Shown here: positions 53,482 through 60,989 of the stretch, in pieces
Numbering within the stretch: the stretch's first letter is position 1
Layout: each line of letters starts with the position of its first letter
Origin: an uncultured Pseudomonadota bacterium
GTDB taxonomy: Bacteria; Pseudomonadota; Gammaproteobacteria; Burkholderiales; Burkholderiaceae
NCBI GenBank assembly: GCA_946480245.1
Contig: CAMLIZ010000001.1
Coordinates: 1 to 64,000 of the forward strand
DNA length: 64,000 nt
Direction: 5' to 3'
Notes under the pieces: model-generated
Seen by the model: only the letters and a program-made list of their open reading frames with translations
Database searches by the model: none
Told to the model about the DNA's origin: nothing
Made by a program: the position numbers and the translations under genes

Positions 53482-54093
53482 TCACCAGGGGTGAGTGATG
53501 GGCTCCGCCAGGCGGATGGCGTCGGACTGGCGCAGCGTTTGCAGCTGCTGCTCCGTTGATGCGGTGGCGGCAGGCATCGACGCGAGCGCGAATGCGCCCG
53601 ATGCATTCGGGCCTTCGACGACCTGCAGGTCCAGTGCAGCGAGCAGCGCGGTCCAGCGCGCCATCGTCATCTGCGGCGCAGGAAGCACGCGCAGCGTCGC
53701 CTCGCCCGGGCGCGCGTTGCCCTGGCTCAGCGTGCGATAGCTCGCGCCACCGCCAGCGCCATCAGCGTCGTGGTGCAGACTGAACGCGCCGATCGCCAGC
53801 GCCTGGACGGAGAGCATGGCCAACACCGCGCGCGATACCGTGCGCCGGCGCCGTACCGGCGTCGAGGGTGCAGCGTGCACCGCCGCATCCGCTGGCACCA
53901 CCGCTGCGGCCTGCGTGTGCTGCGCCAGATCGAGGCCGCGGCAGTGCTCGCAATGCGCCAGGTGTTCAGCCACCTGCCGGTGCTGCTCTGCACTGGCGCT
54001 GCCGTTGGCCACCCATGGAAGCATCGCCACGACGTGCAGGTGCGCCAGCATGCGGTCGTCGACGCGGGGCTTGAGATTTGCGTTCGGTTCCAT
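53482..54093 (-). CDS. Orphan zinc-finger anti-sigma factor
   Basis: 203 aa. The zinc motif HLAHCEHC (H-x3-C-x2-C) sits in the N-terminal domain, a membrane segment (VSRAVLAMLSVQALAIGAFS) follows, and the C-terminal domain has TLSQ and LRVLPAPQMTMARWTALL. It is a paralogue of the anti-sigma at 6163, yet no sigma gene is adjacent. ATG 54093 has GGAG upstream. It could control a sigma factor encoded elsewhere, for example the unpaired one at 40980 (inference). Confidence 0.82.
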   Translation of the reverse strand: MEPNANLKPRVDDRMLAHLHVVAMLPWVANGSASAEQHRQVAEHLAHCEHCRGLDLAQHTQAAAVVPADAAVHAAPSTPVRRRRTVSRAVLAMLSVQALAIGAFSLHHDADGAGGGASYRTLSQGNARPGEATLRVLPAPQMTMARWTALLAALDLQVVEGPNASGAFALASMPAATASTEQQLQTLRQSDAIRLAEPITHPW

Positions 54094-54369
54094 CGTGATT
54101 GCACTCCTGCAGGCGGGCGAGCCGTGGGACACGCTCTGTTACCGATCTGCCTCCGTAGGTGCCGGTTGCGGCCCTTTGGGTTGTCCGGAGTTGGTGGATT
54201 TGTTCACACCTTGTGGAATAAAAGGCCGCCTCGGGTTGTCGGGCCGATGGCCAGTCAAAGCTTCGGGATTCGGTGTTCGATCGCAGTCAAGCCGGTGGTT
54301 GAGCGGCCCGCGAACTGGCAATCCTTCGGCCGCACGAGCCCCAGAATCGATCCATGAGTGATCGGGGGC

Positions 54370-55254
54370 ATGGCCGTGGAGCTCGCTGACCTGCATGTGT
54401 TCGACGCCGTGGTGCGCTGCCGTGGCGTCACGCGCGCGGCGCGCGAGTTGAAGCGCGCGCAGTCGAACGTCTCGGCGCGCATCCACAAGCTCGAAAGTGC
54501 GGTCGGCGTGGCGCTGTTCGAGCGCCAGGGGCGCGGGCTGCGCCTTACGCCCACCGGCGAGGCCCTGCTGCCGTATGCGCAGCGTCTGCTCGCGCTGGCC
54601 AGCGAGGCGCGCGGGGCGGTGTCGCATCGCGGCACCGGTGCGCGCCTTCGACTTGGCTTCGTCGAGGGCGTGGCCGGCGTCGCGCTGCCGGCGGCCTTGC
54701 TCAGCGTTCGACAGCGCTTCCCCGAGGTCGGCCTCGAATTGCAGCCAGGCCGCGCCGACATGCTCACCGAGCAACTGATCGATGGGCGTCTCGATGCGGC
54801 GCTGTTGCCTGGCCCCGGCGCCTCTGACACGCGCCTGCACAGCAGCTGTGTGCTGCGCGAGCCGCTGGTCGCGCTGGCGCCGCTCGGCTCGCCGAACCTG
54901 GGCAGCAGCGGAGAGCTGCGCCACGCCCGCCTGATCGCGCTGGCCGACGGCTGGCCCGACGTTTATCAGATGCAGCAATGGATAGGCAGCACCTCGCCCG
55001 AGCCGCCGATGCTGGTGCGCAGCCTGTACACCTTGATGGCCTGCGTGGCCGGCGGCGCGGGCGTGGCGGTGCTGCCGCGCAGCATGGTGCAGTCCATCGC
55101 CGGGCCGCTGCTGGTCTCGGTGCAGTCGTTGCAGGGCATTGTTCGCCCCGTCGAAGCGCTGCTCGCATGGCGCGAAGGGCCGCGCGACGAAGCGCAGCGC
55201 GCCTGCCTTGCCACGCTGGAAGAGGCCTTGCAGGCGCCGCGCCCGCGCGCCTGA
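54370..55254 (+). CDS. LysR-family transcriptional regulator
   Basis: 294 aa. The N-terminal winged HTH is LADLHVFDAVVRCRGVTRAA (in part) with RAQSNVSARIHKLESAVG and LFERQGRGLRLTPTGEALL. The C-terminal effector domain starts near ARLRLGFVEGVAG. The start is ATG 54370 or GTG 54358; neither has a good ribosome binding site. It is divergent from the anti-sigma/pstS pair, and such regulators often act on divergent neighbours. Target unknown. Confidence 0.92.
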   Translation: MAVELADLHVFDAVVRCRGVTRAARELKRAQSNVSARIHKLESAVGVALFERQGRGLRLTPTGEALLPYAQRLLALASEARGAVSHRGTGARLRLGFVEGVAGVALPAALLSVRQRFPEVGLELQPGRADMLTEQLIDGRLDAALLPGPGASDTRLHSSCVLREPLVALAPLGSPNLGSSGELRHARLIALADGWPDVYQMQQWIGSTSPEPPMLVRSLYTLMACVAGGAGVAVLPRSMVQSIAGPLLVSVQSLQGIVRPVEALLAWREGPRDEAQRACLATLEEALQAPRPRA

Positions 55255-55288
55255 GCGGTCGCTCGAAGCTCGGCTGCTGGCTCAGTCG

Positions 55289-55834
55289 CTAGGCAGCAGG
55301 GGCGGGCGGCAACGCTGCGGCCACCGGCTCGCGCAGCACGAGCTGCCTTTGCCGGCGCGCGCTGTCGAGGCAGTGCTGGAACCCGCTGCCGTGATACGCC
55401 GATTGCTCGACCAGGTTCGCGCATTCGATCTCGACCAATGCTTGCATCATCTGCGCAGCATCGGCCGGTTCGACACCGGCTGACTGCAACGCATCGACGT
55501 ATCCCGCCGGAAAGCCGCCCCGCCGCGCAAAGGCCGCCGGACGCAGCTCCGCGCTGAACAGATGCACCAGCGCTTCTGCGCGCACCCCGATGAGCTCGCG
55601 CAGGCGCGGCCGGTCCTGTGAAGCCAGCAGCAGCTGCTTCTTGAACGCAGTGGTGCCGTAGATGCTGTGGAACAGGCCGGCGACGGCCACGTCCTCGTCG
55701 GCGCGCCATGCTTGCAGCAGCTCGCACGTGCCTTGCAGGTGGTCGAACAGGCTGCGTCCGGTGTGGCCGGTATCGCAGGCGCCCACCTCGGCAAGAAACG
55801 CGGCGTAGCGATCGGGGGTATGGGTGTGGCTCAT
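55289..55834 (-). CDS. DUF6817-like HD-type protein
   Basis: 181 aa. The sequence LFDHLQGTCELLQAWRAD and VAVAGLFHSIYGTTAFKKQ follows the DUF6817 pattern (H..GT..LL..W, then AGLfHSIYGT), thought to be a small HD-like helical domain; possible metal ligands are His and Asp in HLQGT and LFHSIYGT. Function unknown. ATG overlaps the stop of the oxygenase gene upstream, so the two form an operon and may act in one pathway. Confidence 0.75.
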   Translation of the reverse strand: MSHTHTPDRYAAFLAEVGACDTGHTGRSLFDHLQGTCELLQAWRADEDVAVAGLFHSIYGTTAFKKQLLLASQDRPRLRELIGVRAEALVHLFSAELRPAAFARRGGFPAGYVDALQSAGVEPADAAQMMQALVEIECANLVEQSAYHGSGFQHCLDSARRQRQLVLREPVAAALPPAPAA

Positions 55835-56418
55835 GTCGAGACCCGCAGTGTCTTGAGCACCAGCGAGACGCGCAGGTCGGGGCATTCGCGCGAGGGTGCA
55901 TGGGCGCGATGCAGCATGTAGCCGGGGAACGTGACCACGCGCCCGGGATGCGGATACACCGACTTCACGATCGTGCGTTGGTCCTCGTCGAAGAACACCG
56001 TCTCGCCCGACCAGTTGGGTTGCCACTTGGGGTGTGCGTAGTACAGCGTGGAGAAGTAGTTGTCGGGATCGTCGGTGTCCCGGTGCACGTAGCCCTCCAC
56101 GCCGTAGGTGTGCGCGTTGGCATAGGCGCGAAGCGGAACGTGGCCCTTCAATGGTCCTTCTTTCAGTACCGCCCACAGGCGATAAAACGCACGCGCTGCG
56201 CCCTCGGCCTGCATCAGCTCCTCCTCACAGGACTCGCGCGACTCGGAGCCCTTGCCCCCGAAGTGCGCGTTCCAGAAGCAGAAGCGGTCGTTGTGCTTGT
56301 TCGAGCGCCAGCCGTACTTCCAGATCGGCTTGGACACCATGTAGGTCAGGTCACGTTGCAACGCTTCGGGAACGAGGTTGTCGTGGACCTGGACGTCGTC
56401 GGCTGAATGCTTGCTCAT
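55831..56418 (-). CDS. 2OG-Fe(II) oxygenase (small, P4H-like fold)
   Basis: 195 aa. The iron/2OG set is visible: H112-R-D114 in GYVHRDTDD, His170 or His173 in YMLHRAHAP and Arg183 in DLRVSLVLKT. The N-terminal part (SKPIWKYGWRSNKHNDRFCFWNAHF in part) resembles the group that forms 2OG oxygenases paired with DUF6817-like proteins. ATG 56418 is preferred to the frame start at 56448, but no clear ribosome binding site is seen. It is divergent from the poly-proline genes; the intergenic region holds T3SS-box F facing the other way. Substrate unknown. Confidence 0.82.
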   Translation of the reverse strand: MSKHSADDVQVHDNLVPEALQRDLTYMVSKPIWKYGWRSNKHNDRFCFWNAHFGGKGSESRESCEEELMQAEGAARAFYRLWAVLKEGPLKGHVPLRAYANAHTYGVEGYVHRDTDDPDNYFSTLYYAHPKWQPNWSGETVFFDEDQRTIVKSVYPHPGRVVTFPGYMLHRAHAPSRECPDLRVSLVLKTLRVST

Positions 56419-56538
56419 AGTGCTTAACAGGATGGAGAGCCGCTCCAACTGTTGTCAAGCAAGCGAATCCCTCGGGTGAGTGGCGAGCGCTTCGACGCCC
56501 GCGTTGCATCTCTTCGCGTGCGTCAAAAAGTCGGGGGA

Positions 56539-56581
56539 GGGTATTTGCGGATGTGGACCAGAAACGCGCCAGATCGAAGCT
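56539..56581 (+). promoter_or_regulatory. T3SS-box F, for the poly-proline protein genes
   Basis: GGG-N10-TGTGGACCA-N16-AAGCT, with a 105-base leader to ATG 56687. Its left half matches box D almost base for base although the sites are 16 kb apart and lead to unrelated genes. Confidence 0.85.
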
Positions 56582-56686
56582 TGTCTCATCGCGGATGATG
56601 CCGGCCCTGCTGTAGAGAAGGGCAGGTCGCCATCCATGTACGTGCAGGCCGTCAAGACCTGCGCTTCCACTCAAAGAGGTGAAACC

Positions 56687-58033
56687 ATGGCCGCACCTTC
56701 CGTCAGCAACAACAAGCGCACGCCGGCTCCCGCTCCCAAGGCGCCGCCGCCGCCTCCGCCTCCGCCACCGCCGCCCCCACCTCCGCCGCCGCCGCCTCCT
56801 CCTCCGGCGAGCACCAAGGGAGTGTCGAAGCTGGCCGTCACGCCCGGCGCGACGCCTTCGACCACGCCGACGCCTTCGACCACGCCGACGCCTTCGGGAA
56901 CGCCTTCGCCGACCACGACGACCTTGTCCTTGAAGGACTTGACACCGTCCACGGTGACGCCGGCCGACCTGCAGAACACGATGATCGGCGTGTCAAAGGA
57001 CGTGGTGACGCCGTCTACGACCGGCACACCGCCTCCAGGCTCTCCTCCCGCCTCGGGCACCCCCGGCACCGGCTACGTCACCGTGCCGGGCGCCAGCCGA
57101 CCCGCCAACGACTTCTTCAACGACGACAAGTTCACAGGCCTGATCCAAGGCATCGCGAGCTACAACCTCACGATGCAGCAGGAGATGGACGGTGCCGCCG
57201 CATCGTTCAGCGCGCAGGACTTCCTCGTCAAGGCCGATCCCACCAACGGCGACGTCGGTTCCTATAACGCCAAGGCCACGGAGTTCCTCAACGAGGTCAG
57301 CACCGACCAGAACAACATCGGCTCGCTCGTCTCCGGCTACAAGGCGGCGCAGGACGGAGCCAACAGCCTGTGGACGCAAGTGAAGGACTACGCGGCGTCG
57401 CGCGGGTTGAACTACTCGACGGACATCGAGCCCTTCCTGGACAAGGCGCCCCAGGGCTCGGTGCTGCAGGCGGCCGTGCACGGTGCGGCCACCTCGCAGG
57501 CCAACCTGATGTTGCAGGCCACCAGCTACACCTCCAAGCTGGTCACGCAGGCCAACAACTTCCTGCAGGGCTTCGACCTCGTCAAGAAGAACGCCAAGCT
57601 GAACGACATCGACACCCTGCTCAACACGCTGGGTGGCAACGTGTTCCGCACGGGTTATGCGTACCTCGCCGTCACCCGCGCGTTCTCACCTTACCTGGCG
57701 GTGAAGGATCTGTCGGAGGCCTGGGGCAAGTTCAATTCGAACAACTACTTCCACCTCGACGCCTGGGCACAGACCGTGGCCAACGACTTCTGGAAGCAAA
57801 ACGCCACCAGCAGCCTGACCCCGGTGTTGAAGAACCTCGTCGACACGAACCCGCTGGCATCCATGGATCAGCTGCAGACCTCGCTGCAGACCGACCTGGG
57901 CAACACCTTCGACGCCGCGTTCGGACCCAACGGCGCCATCGGCAAGCTCTACGACAAGGTCATCCAGACCCAGAAGGACTTGACCCCGCCGCCGCCGGAT
58001 GACGACGGTGGTTGGTACATCCCCAGCGTCTGA
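56687..58033 (+). CDS. Poly-proline T3SS-regulon protein 1
   Basis: 448 aa; no family recognised and no signal peptide. Order: a short polar N-terminus, a run of about 21 prolines (residues 20-40), a Pro/Thr/Ser-rich linker with SLKDLTPSTVTPADLQNTM, a largely helical central part of about 300 residues (ANDFFNDDKFTGLIQGI ... TSYTSKLVTQANNFLQGFDLV), and the C-terminus PPPPDDDGGWYIPSV, which is also the end of the next gene's product. AGAGGTGA precedes the ATG. Box F upstream marks it as a T3SS-coregulated, probably secreted protein. No membrane helix is obvious, so it is not a classical translocator. Confidence 0.85.
   Translation: MAAPSVSNNKRTPAPAPKAPPPPPPPPPPPPPPPPPPPPPASTKGVSKLAVTPGATPSTTPTPSTTPTPSGTPSPTTTTLSLKDLTPSTVTPADLQNTMIGVSKDVVTPSTTGTPPPGSPPASGTPGTGYVTVPGASRPANDFFNDDKFTGLIQGIASYNLTMQQEMDGAAASFSAQDFLVKADPTNGDVGSYNAKATEFLNEVSTDQNNIGSLVSGYKAAQDGANSLWTQVKDYAASRGLNYSTDIEPFLDKAPQGSVLQAAVHGAATSQANLMLQATSYTSKLVTQANNFLQGFDLVKKNAKLNDIDTLLNTLGGNVFRTGYAYLAVTRAFSPYLAVKDLSEAWGKFNSNNYFHLDAWAQTVANDFWKQNATSSLTPVLKNLVDTNPLASMDQLQTSLQTDLGNTFDAAFGPNGAIGKLYDKVIQTQKDLTPPPPDDDGGWYIPSV
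56900..57009 (+). repeat. 110-bp block identical to 58306-58415
   Basis: Exact DNA identity (checked by eye) with the second poly-proline gene over codons for SPTTTTLSLKDLTPSTVTPA and the following DLQNTMIGVSKDVV. Flanking sequence diverges sharply. Confidence 0.85.
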
Positions 58034-58149
58034 TACGCGCGCGTTGGGTAGGCACCCACGCGGCCGAAAGAGCCGCAGGGGTGCAAGCGCCAAGACGGCG
58101 CAAAGCAGGGCCGGCGCTGTGCCGGCGATCCATAGAAAGGTGAATTGAC

Positions 58150-59469
58150 ATGGCAAACACTAAAGTCACGCCCAAGCCGCCGCCGACGACGACGAAAACG
58201 CCGCCTCCGCCACCGCCGCCACCGCCGCCGCCGCCGCCGCCTCCTCCTCCTCCCGCGACCACAAAGGGAGTGTCGAAGCTGGCCGTCACGCCGACGCCTT
58301 CGACCACGCCTTCGCCGACCACGACGACCTTGTCCTTGAAGGACTTGACACCGTCCACGGTGACGCCGGCCGACCTGCAGAACACGATGATCGGCGTGTC
58401 AAAGGACGTGGTGACCGTGCCATCGACCACGCCGTCGCCCTCCACGACGCCGCCGCCCACGACGCCCGGGCCTGGCAATGCGCCGAGCACGTCGAACGCG
58501 AGCATCAAGTACGTCGTGATCCCGGGTGCCTCCCCCAAGGCCCAGGACTTCCTGAACGACTCCACGATCCAGGGCAAGTTCCTTGGCATCACGCAGTACA
58601 AGCAGGACATGTCCTCGAAGCTCGAGTCCGCCGCCGCATCGCTCTCCGCGCAGGATTTCTCGAACGTGGACGCGGGCACCGCGGACATGAACAAGTACAT
58701 CAGCACGGCGATCGAGTTCCAGAACGAGACGAAGGCGGACACCACCGCCATCAACGGGTTCACGACGGCCGCCAACGCGGATGCGACCAGCATCACCGGC
58801 CTGGTGAACGACATCAAGACCGCGGCGACCGCCCAAGGCCTGAACTACGACACCGACGTGGCGCCCTACATCAAGGACTCGATGTTCGGTCCGAGCTACA
58901 AGGCGGCACAGGAGGGTCTGCAGTCGGCGAGCACGAACCTCGACTCGCAGATGATCAGCTATGCGAACCGGTTGGGCGACAAGGCCAACCAGTACCTGCA
59001 GGGCTTCGACATCGTCAAGAAGAACGAGAACGCCGACCTGATCAACCAGCTGCTGAACGGTGTGCTCACGGTGGTGAACGCCACGGCATGGGCCGGGCCC
59101 GCGCTGCTCAAGGGGGTGGGCCTGATCAGCGCCACGTCCGAGGCCAGGGCGACGATGCAGGCGCTGAACACCGGTGACTTCGCGGACATGTCGTACCTGG
59201 CGCAGACCTGGACCAACACGTTCTGGAAGGGCAGCCCGGCCAATGCGCCCGCCGTGCATGACATCGTCAACAACCTCAGTCCTACCGACCCGAACTACAT
59301 GGAAAAGTACACCGGGGCGCTGAACCAGGATCTGGAGGCCGCGCTCGGTCGCACGTACGGGGACAACGGCGCGTTGAAGCAACTGGCGGACAGGGTCCAG
59401 AAGGAGTGGGACATCCTGCATCCGCCGCCACCCGACGACGACGGTGGCTGGTACATCCCGAGCGTGTGA
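58150..59469 (+). CDS. Poly-proline T3SS-regulon protein 2
   Basis: 439 aa, paralogue of the preceding gene. Same layout: about 18 prolines near residues 18-36, GVSKLAVTP, the SLKDLTPSTVTPADLQNTM block, a helical body with NQYLQGFDIVKKNEN (compare NNFLQGFDLVKKNAK) and the identical C-terminal 15 residues PPPPDDDGGWYIPSV. The bodies differ widely apart from such landmarks. AAAGGTG precedes the ATG. No T3SS box lies in the 116-base gap, so it is probably read through from box F. Function unknown; a secreted effector or surface protein of the T3SS is likely. Confidence 0.85.
   Translation: MANTKVTPKPPPTTTKTPPPPPPPPPPPPPPPPPPATTKGVSKLAVTPTPSTTPSPTTTTLSLKDLTPSTVTPADLQNTMIGVSKDVVTVPSTTPSPSTTPPPTTPGPGNAPSTSNASIKYVVIPGASPKAQDFLNDSTIQGKFLGITQYKQDMSSKLESAAASLSAQDFSNVDAGTADMNKYISTAIEFQNETKADTTAINGFTTAANADATSITGLVNDIKTAATAQGLNYDTDVAPYIKDSMFGPSYKAAQEGLQSASTNLDSQMISYANRLGDKANQYLQGFDIVKKNENADLINQLLNGVLTVVNATAWAGPALLKGVGLISATSEARATMQALNTGDFADMSYLAQTWTNTFWKGSPANAPAVHDIVNNLSPTDPNYMEKYTGALNQDLEAALGRTYGDNGALKQLADRVQKEWDILHPPPPDDDGGWYIPSV
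58306..58415 (+). repeat. 110-bp block identical to 56900-57009
   Basis: Second copy of the exact block shared by the two poly-proline genes; see the entry for the first copy. Confidence 0.85.
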
Positions 59470-59493
59470 TCGTTTGAGCTCCTGACCCCGAGG

Positions 59494-59533
59494 CACCCTC
59501 GGTGGCCGTCCGCAAGGCCGGCTGCCGAGGGTG
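59494..59533 (+). terminator. Strong hairpin after poly-proline gene 2
   Basis: CACCCTCGG ... CCGAGGGTG (9 bp) with an inner GGCC/GGCC pairing. It begins 24 bases after the stop codon. No T-run follows, so it may act as an RNA stabiliser or a weak terminator. Confidence 0.5.
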
Positions 59534-59548
59534 TGACACATCGTGTCA
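59534..59548. promoter_or_regulatory. Palindrome TGACAC-ATC-GTGTCA, possible operator
   Basis: A perfect 6-3-6 inverted repeat 57 bases before the small gene at 59606, directly after the hairpin. It could be a dimeric regulator site. Confidence 0.4.
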
Positions 59549-59605
59549 GCCGCAGCGTGGTCCTCAACTTGCATAGACAGGGCATTCAATGCGTGGAGCC
59601 CTGGC

Positions 59606-59797
59606 ATGAACAAACCTGCCCTTCCCCCGAGCGCCAAGCAGCCGCTGTCCAAGCCCGCCAACGGCACGCCCGCCGGCCAACGCCCCTGGCAACCTGTGCA
59701 GGATTTCGCGCAGGGCGTCGAGGTGACCGAGATGAGCGACACCGGCATGAGCGAGCTGTGGGATCTTTTCCCCCCCACGCAGCCGGACAAGGGCTGA
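59606..59797 (+). CDS. Small unknown protein (63 aa)
   Basis: Pro-rich N-terminal half (KPALPPSAKQPLSKPANGTP) and an acidic C-terminal half (GVEVTEMSDTGMSELWDLF) ending in TQPDKG. GTGGAG precedes ATG 59606. No signal peptide or membrane segment. The VEVTEM element resembles VEVTEI in the pilus-operon protein at 14812-15195. It lies just after the poly-proline genes in the same direction; role unknown, a chaperone or small effector is possible. Confidence 0.55.
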   Translation: MNKPALPPSAKQPLSKPANGTPAGQRPWQPVQDFAQGVEVTEMSDTGMSELWDLFPPTQPDKG

Positions 59798-59807
59798 CGC
59801 GCGGCGC

Positions 59808-60017
59808 TCAATCCGAGTCGGTCTTCACCTCGATGCGATGGCCGTCGAGGTCATGGAACATCGCGCCGAAATAGGTGTCGCTGATGTCGGGCCGCAGGCG
59901 CGGCGTGAAGATGTCACGCGCCCCAACGCCCAATGCGGCCTGATGCATCTGCCGCACCTGGTCACGCGAGGCGGCCGCGAACGCGAGGTGCATGCCTTGG
60001 GCGACCACCGGCTCGTC
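59808..60017 (-). pseudogene. C-terminal remnant of a VOC (glyoxalase/dioxygenase) protein
   Basis: The minus-strand frame ending at 59808 gives about 69 residues of VOC-family C-terminal half: MHLAFAAASRDQVRQMHQAA, FTPRLRPDISDTYFGAMFHD and LDGHRIEVK. The frame continues upstream, but that part is only the antisense of the AsnC remnant, so the N-terminal half is lost. Confidence 0.75.
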
Positions 60018-60059
60018 GGCGCCCGCCGTCGGCGCCCTCGCTGCACACGGCCACCCCTG

Positions 60060-60302
60060 GTGGACGAATCCGCGCGCGCCAGCCGTGCCTTCAGCGACAA
60101 GCTCGCCGCGCGTGCCGAGGTGCAGCAGTGCTACGGCGTGACCGGCGAACGCGACTTCGTGTTGATCGTGCTGGTGCCCGACCTGGCCGCCTACGACGCG
60201 TTCTGCGAGGCCTGCCTGCTGCACGACGACAACGTGCGCAGCTTCACCACCCAGGTGGTGCTGGAGGCGGTGAAGCGCGGGGTGGGCGTGGCGCTGGAGT
60301 GA
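60060..60302 (+). pseudogene. C-terminal remnant of an Lrp/AsnC-family regulator
   Basis: About 80 residues match the ligand-binding (RAM) domain of Lrp/AsnC regulators: VQQCYGVTGERDFVLIVLVP, DLAAYDAFCEACLLHDDNVR and SFTTQVVLEAVKRG. The N-terminal HTH is missing, and upstream sequence belongs to the VOC remnant. A stand-alone RAM-domain protein starting at GTG 60060 cannot be excluded, but no ribosome binding site is seen. Confidence 0.7.
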
Positions 60303-60353
60303 GGGTCCGTCAAGGGGCCGTGGCCGCCGGCACGGCGACTGCGCGCCAACCGT

Positions 60354-60989
60354 TCATGCCGCGATCGACGGCCGTTGGCCCATTGCCGCGCGCCAGCGCA
60401 GCAGGTGCGGATGCTGCTCGCCCGGTTTCACCTTCACCACGCGCGCAAAGTCCACCGCCACCACCGCGGTGATGTCCGCGACGCTGAAGCGATCGGTGGC
60501 GATGAACGCTCGCCCCGCCAGGTGCGCATCGAGCATGGCAAAGAAGTGCTGCGTGCGCACCAGCCCGCGCTGAGCCAGCTCGGGGATCTGCGCGTAGTCC
60601 ACCGGCCCGGGCAACGCGCGGTTGGCCATCGCGGGTGCGCTGTTGCGCAGCGCCTCGGCAATCGCCAGCAGGCCTTCGAACTCGACGCGCCATTGCCAGC
60701 TGGCAATCTCGGCCTTCTCGGCGGGCGTGCGGCCCAGCAGCGGCGGCTCGGGGTAGCGCGCTTCGAGGTAGGCGGAGATGGCGGCGTTGTCGGTCAGCAT
60801 CAGGCCATCGTCGGTGCGCAGCGCGGGCACCGTGCACTGCGGGTTCAGCGCGCAATAGGCCGGGCCCAGGTGCTCGCCGTTGCGCAGGTCCACCTGCACG
60901 GTGTTGTGCGGCACGCCCTTTTCGGCCAGCAGAATGCGCGCGCGGCGCGGGCTGGGCGCGGTGGCGCAGTCGTAAAGGGTGATGGTCAT
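60354..60989 (-). CDS. Glutathione S-transferase
   Basis: 211 aa. The N-terminal thioredoxin-like domain has LYDCATAPSPRRARILLAEKG and the cis-Pro region CTVPALRTDDG; DNAAISAYLEARYP precedes the helical C-terminal domain. Conjugates or reduces substrates with glutathione. Translationally coupled (ATGA) to the YghU-like gene upstream, giving a two-GST operon. Confidence 0.93.
   Translation of the reverse strand: MTITLYDCATAPSPRRARILLAEKGVPHNTVQVDLRNGEHLGPAYCALNPQCTVPALRTDDGLMLTDNAAISAYLEARYPEPPLLGRTPAEKAEIASWQWRVEFEGLLAIAEALRNSAPAMANRALPGPVDYAQIPELAQRGLVRTQHFFAMLDAHLAGRAFIATDRFSVADITAVVAVDFARVVKVKPGEQHPHLLRWRAAMGQRPSIAA

Noticed and set aside
56740..56815. CRISPR or minisatellite origin for the CCG-rich run (also 58192-58256).
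   Set aside because: It is a coding poly-proline run in frame with a well-supported gene; no spacer-repeat structure.
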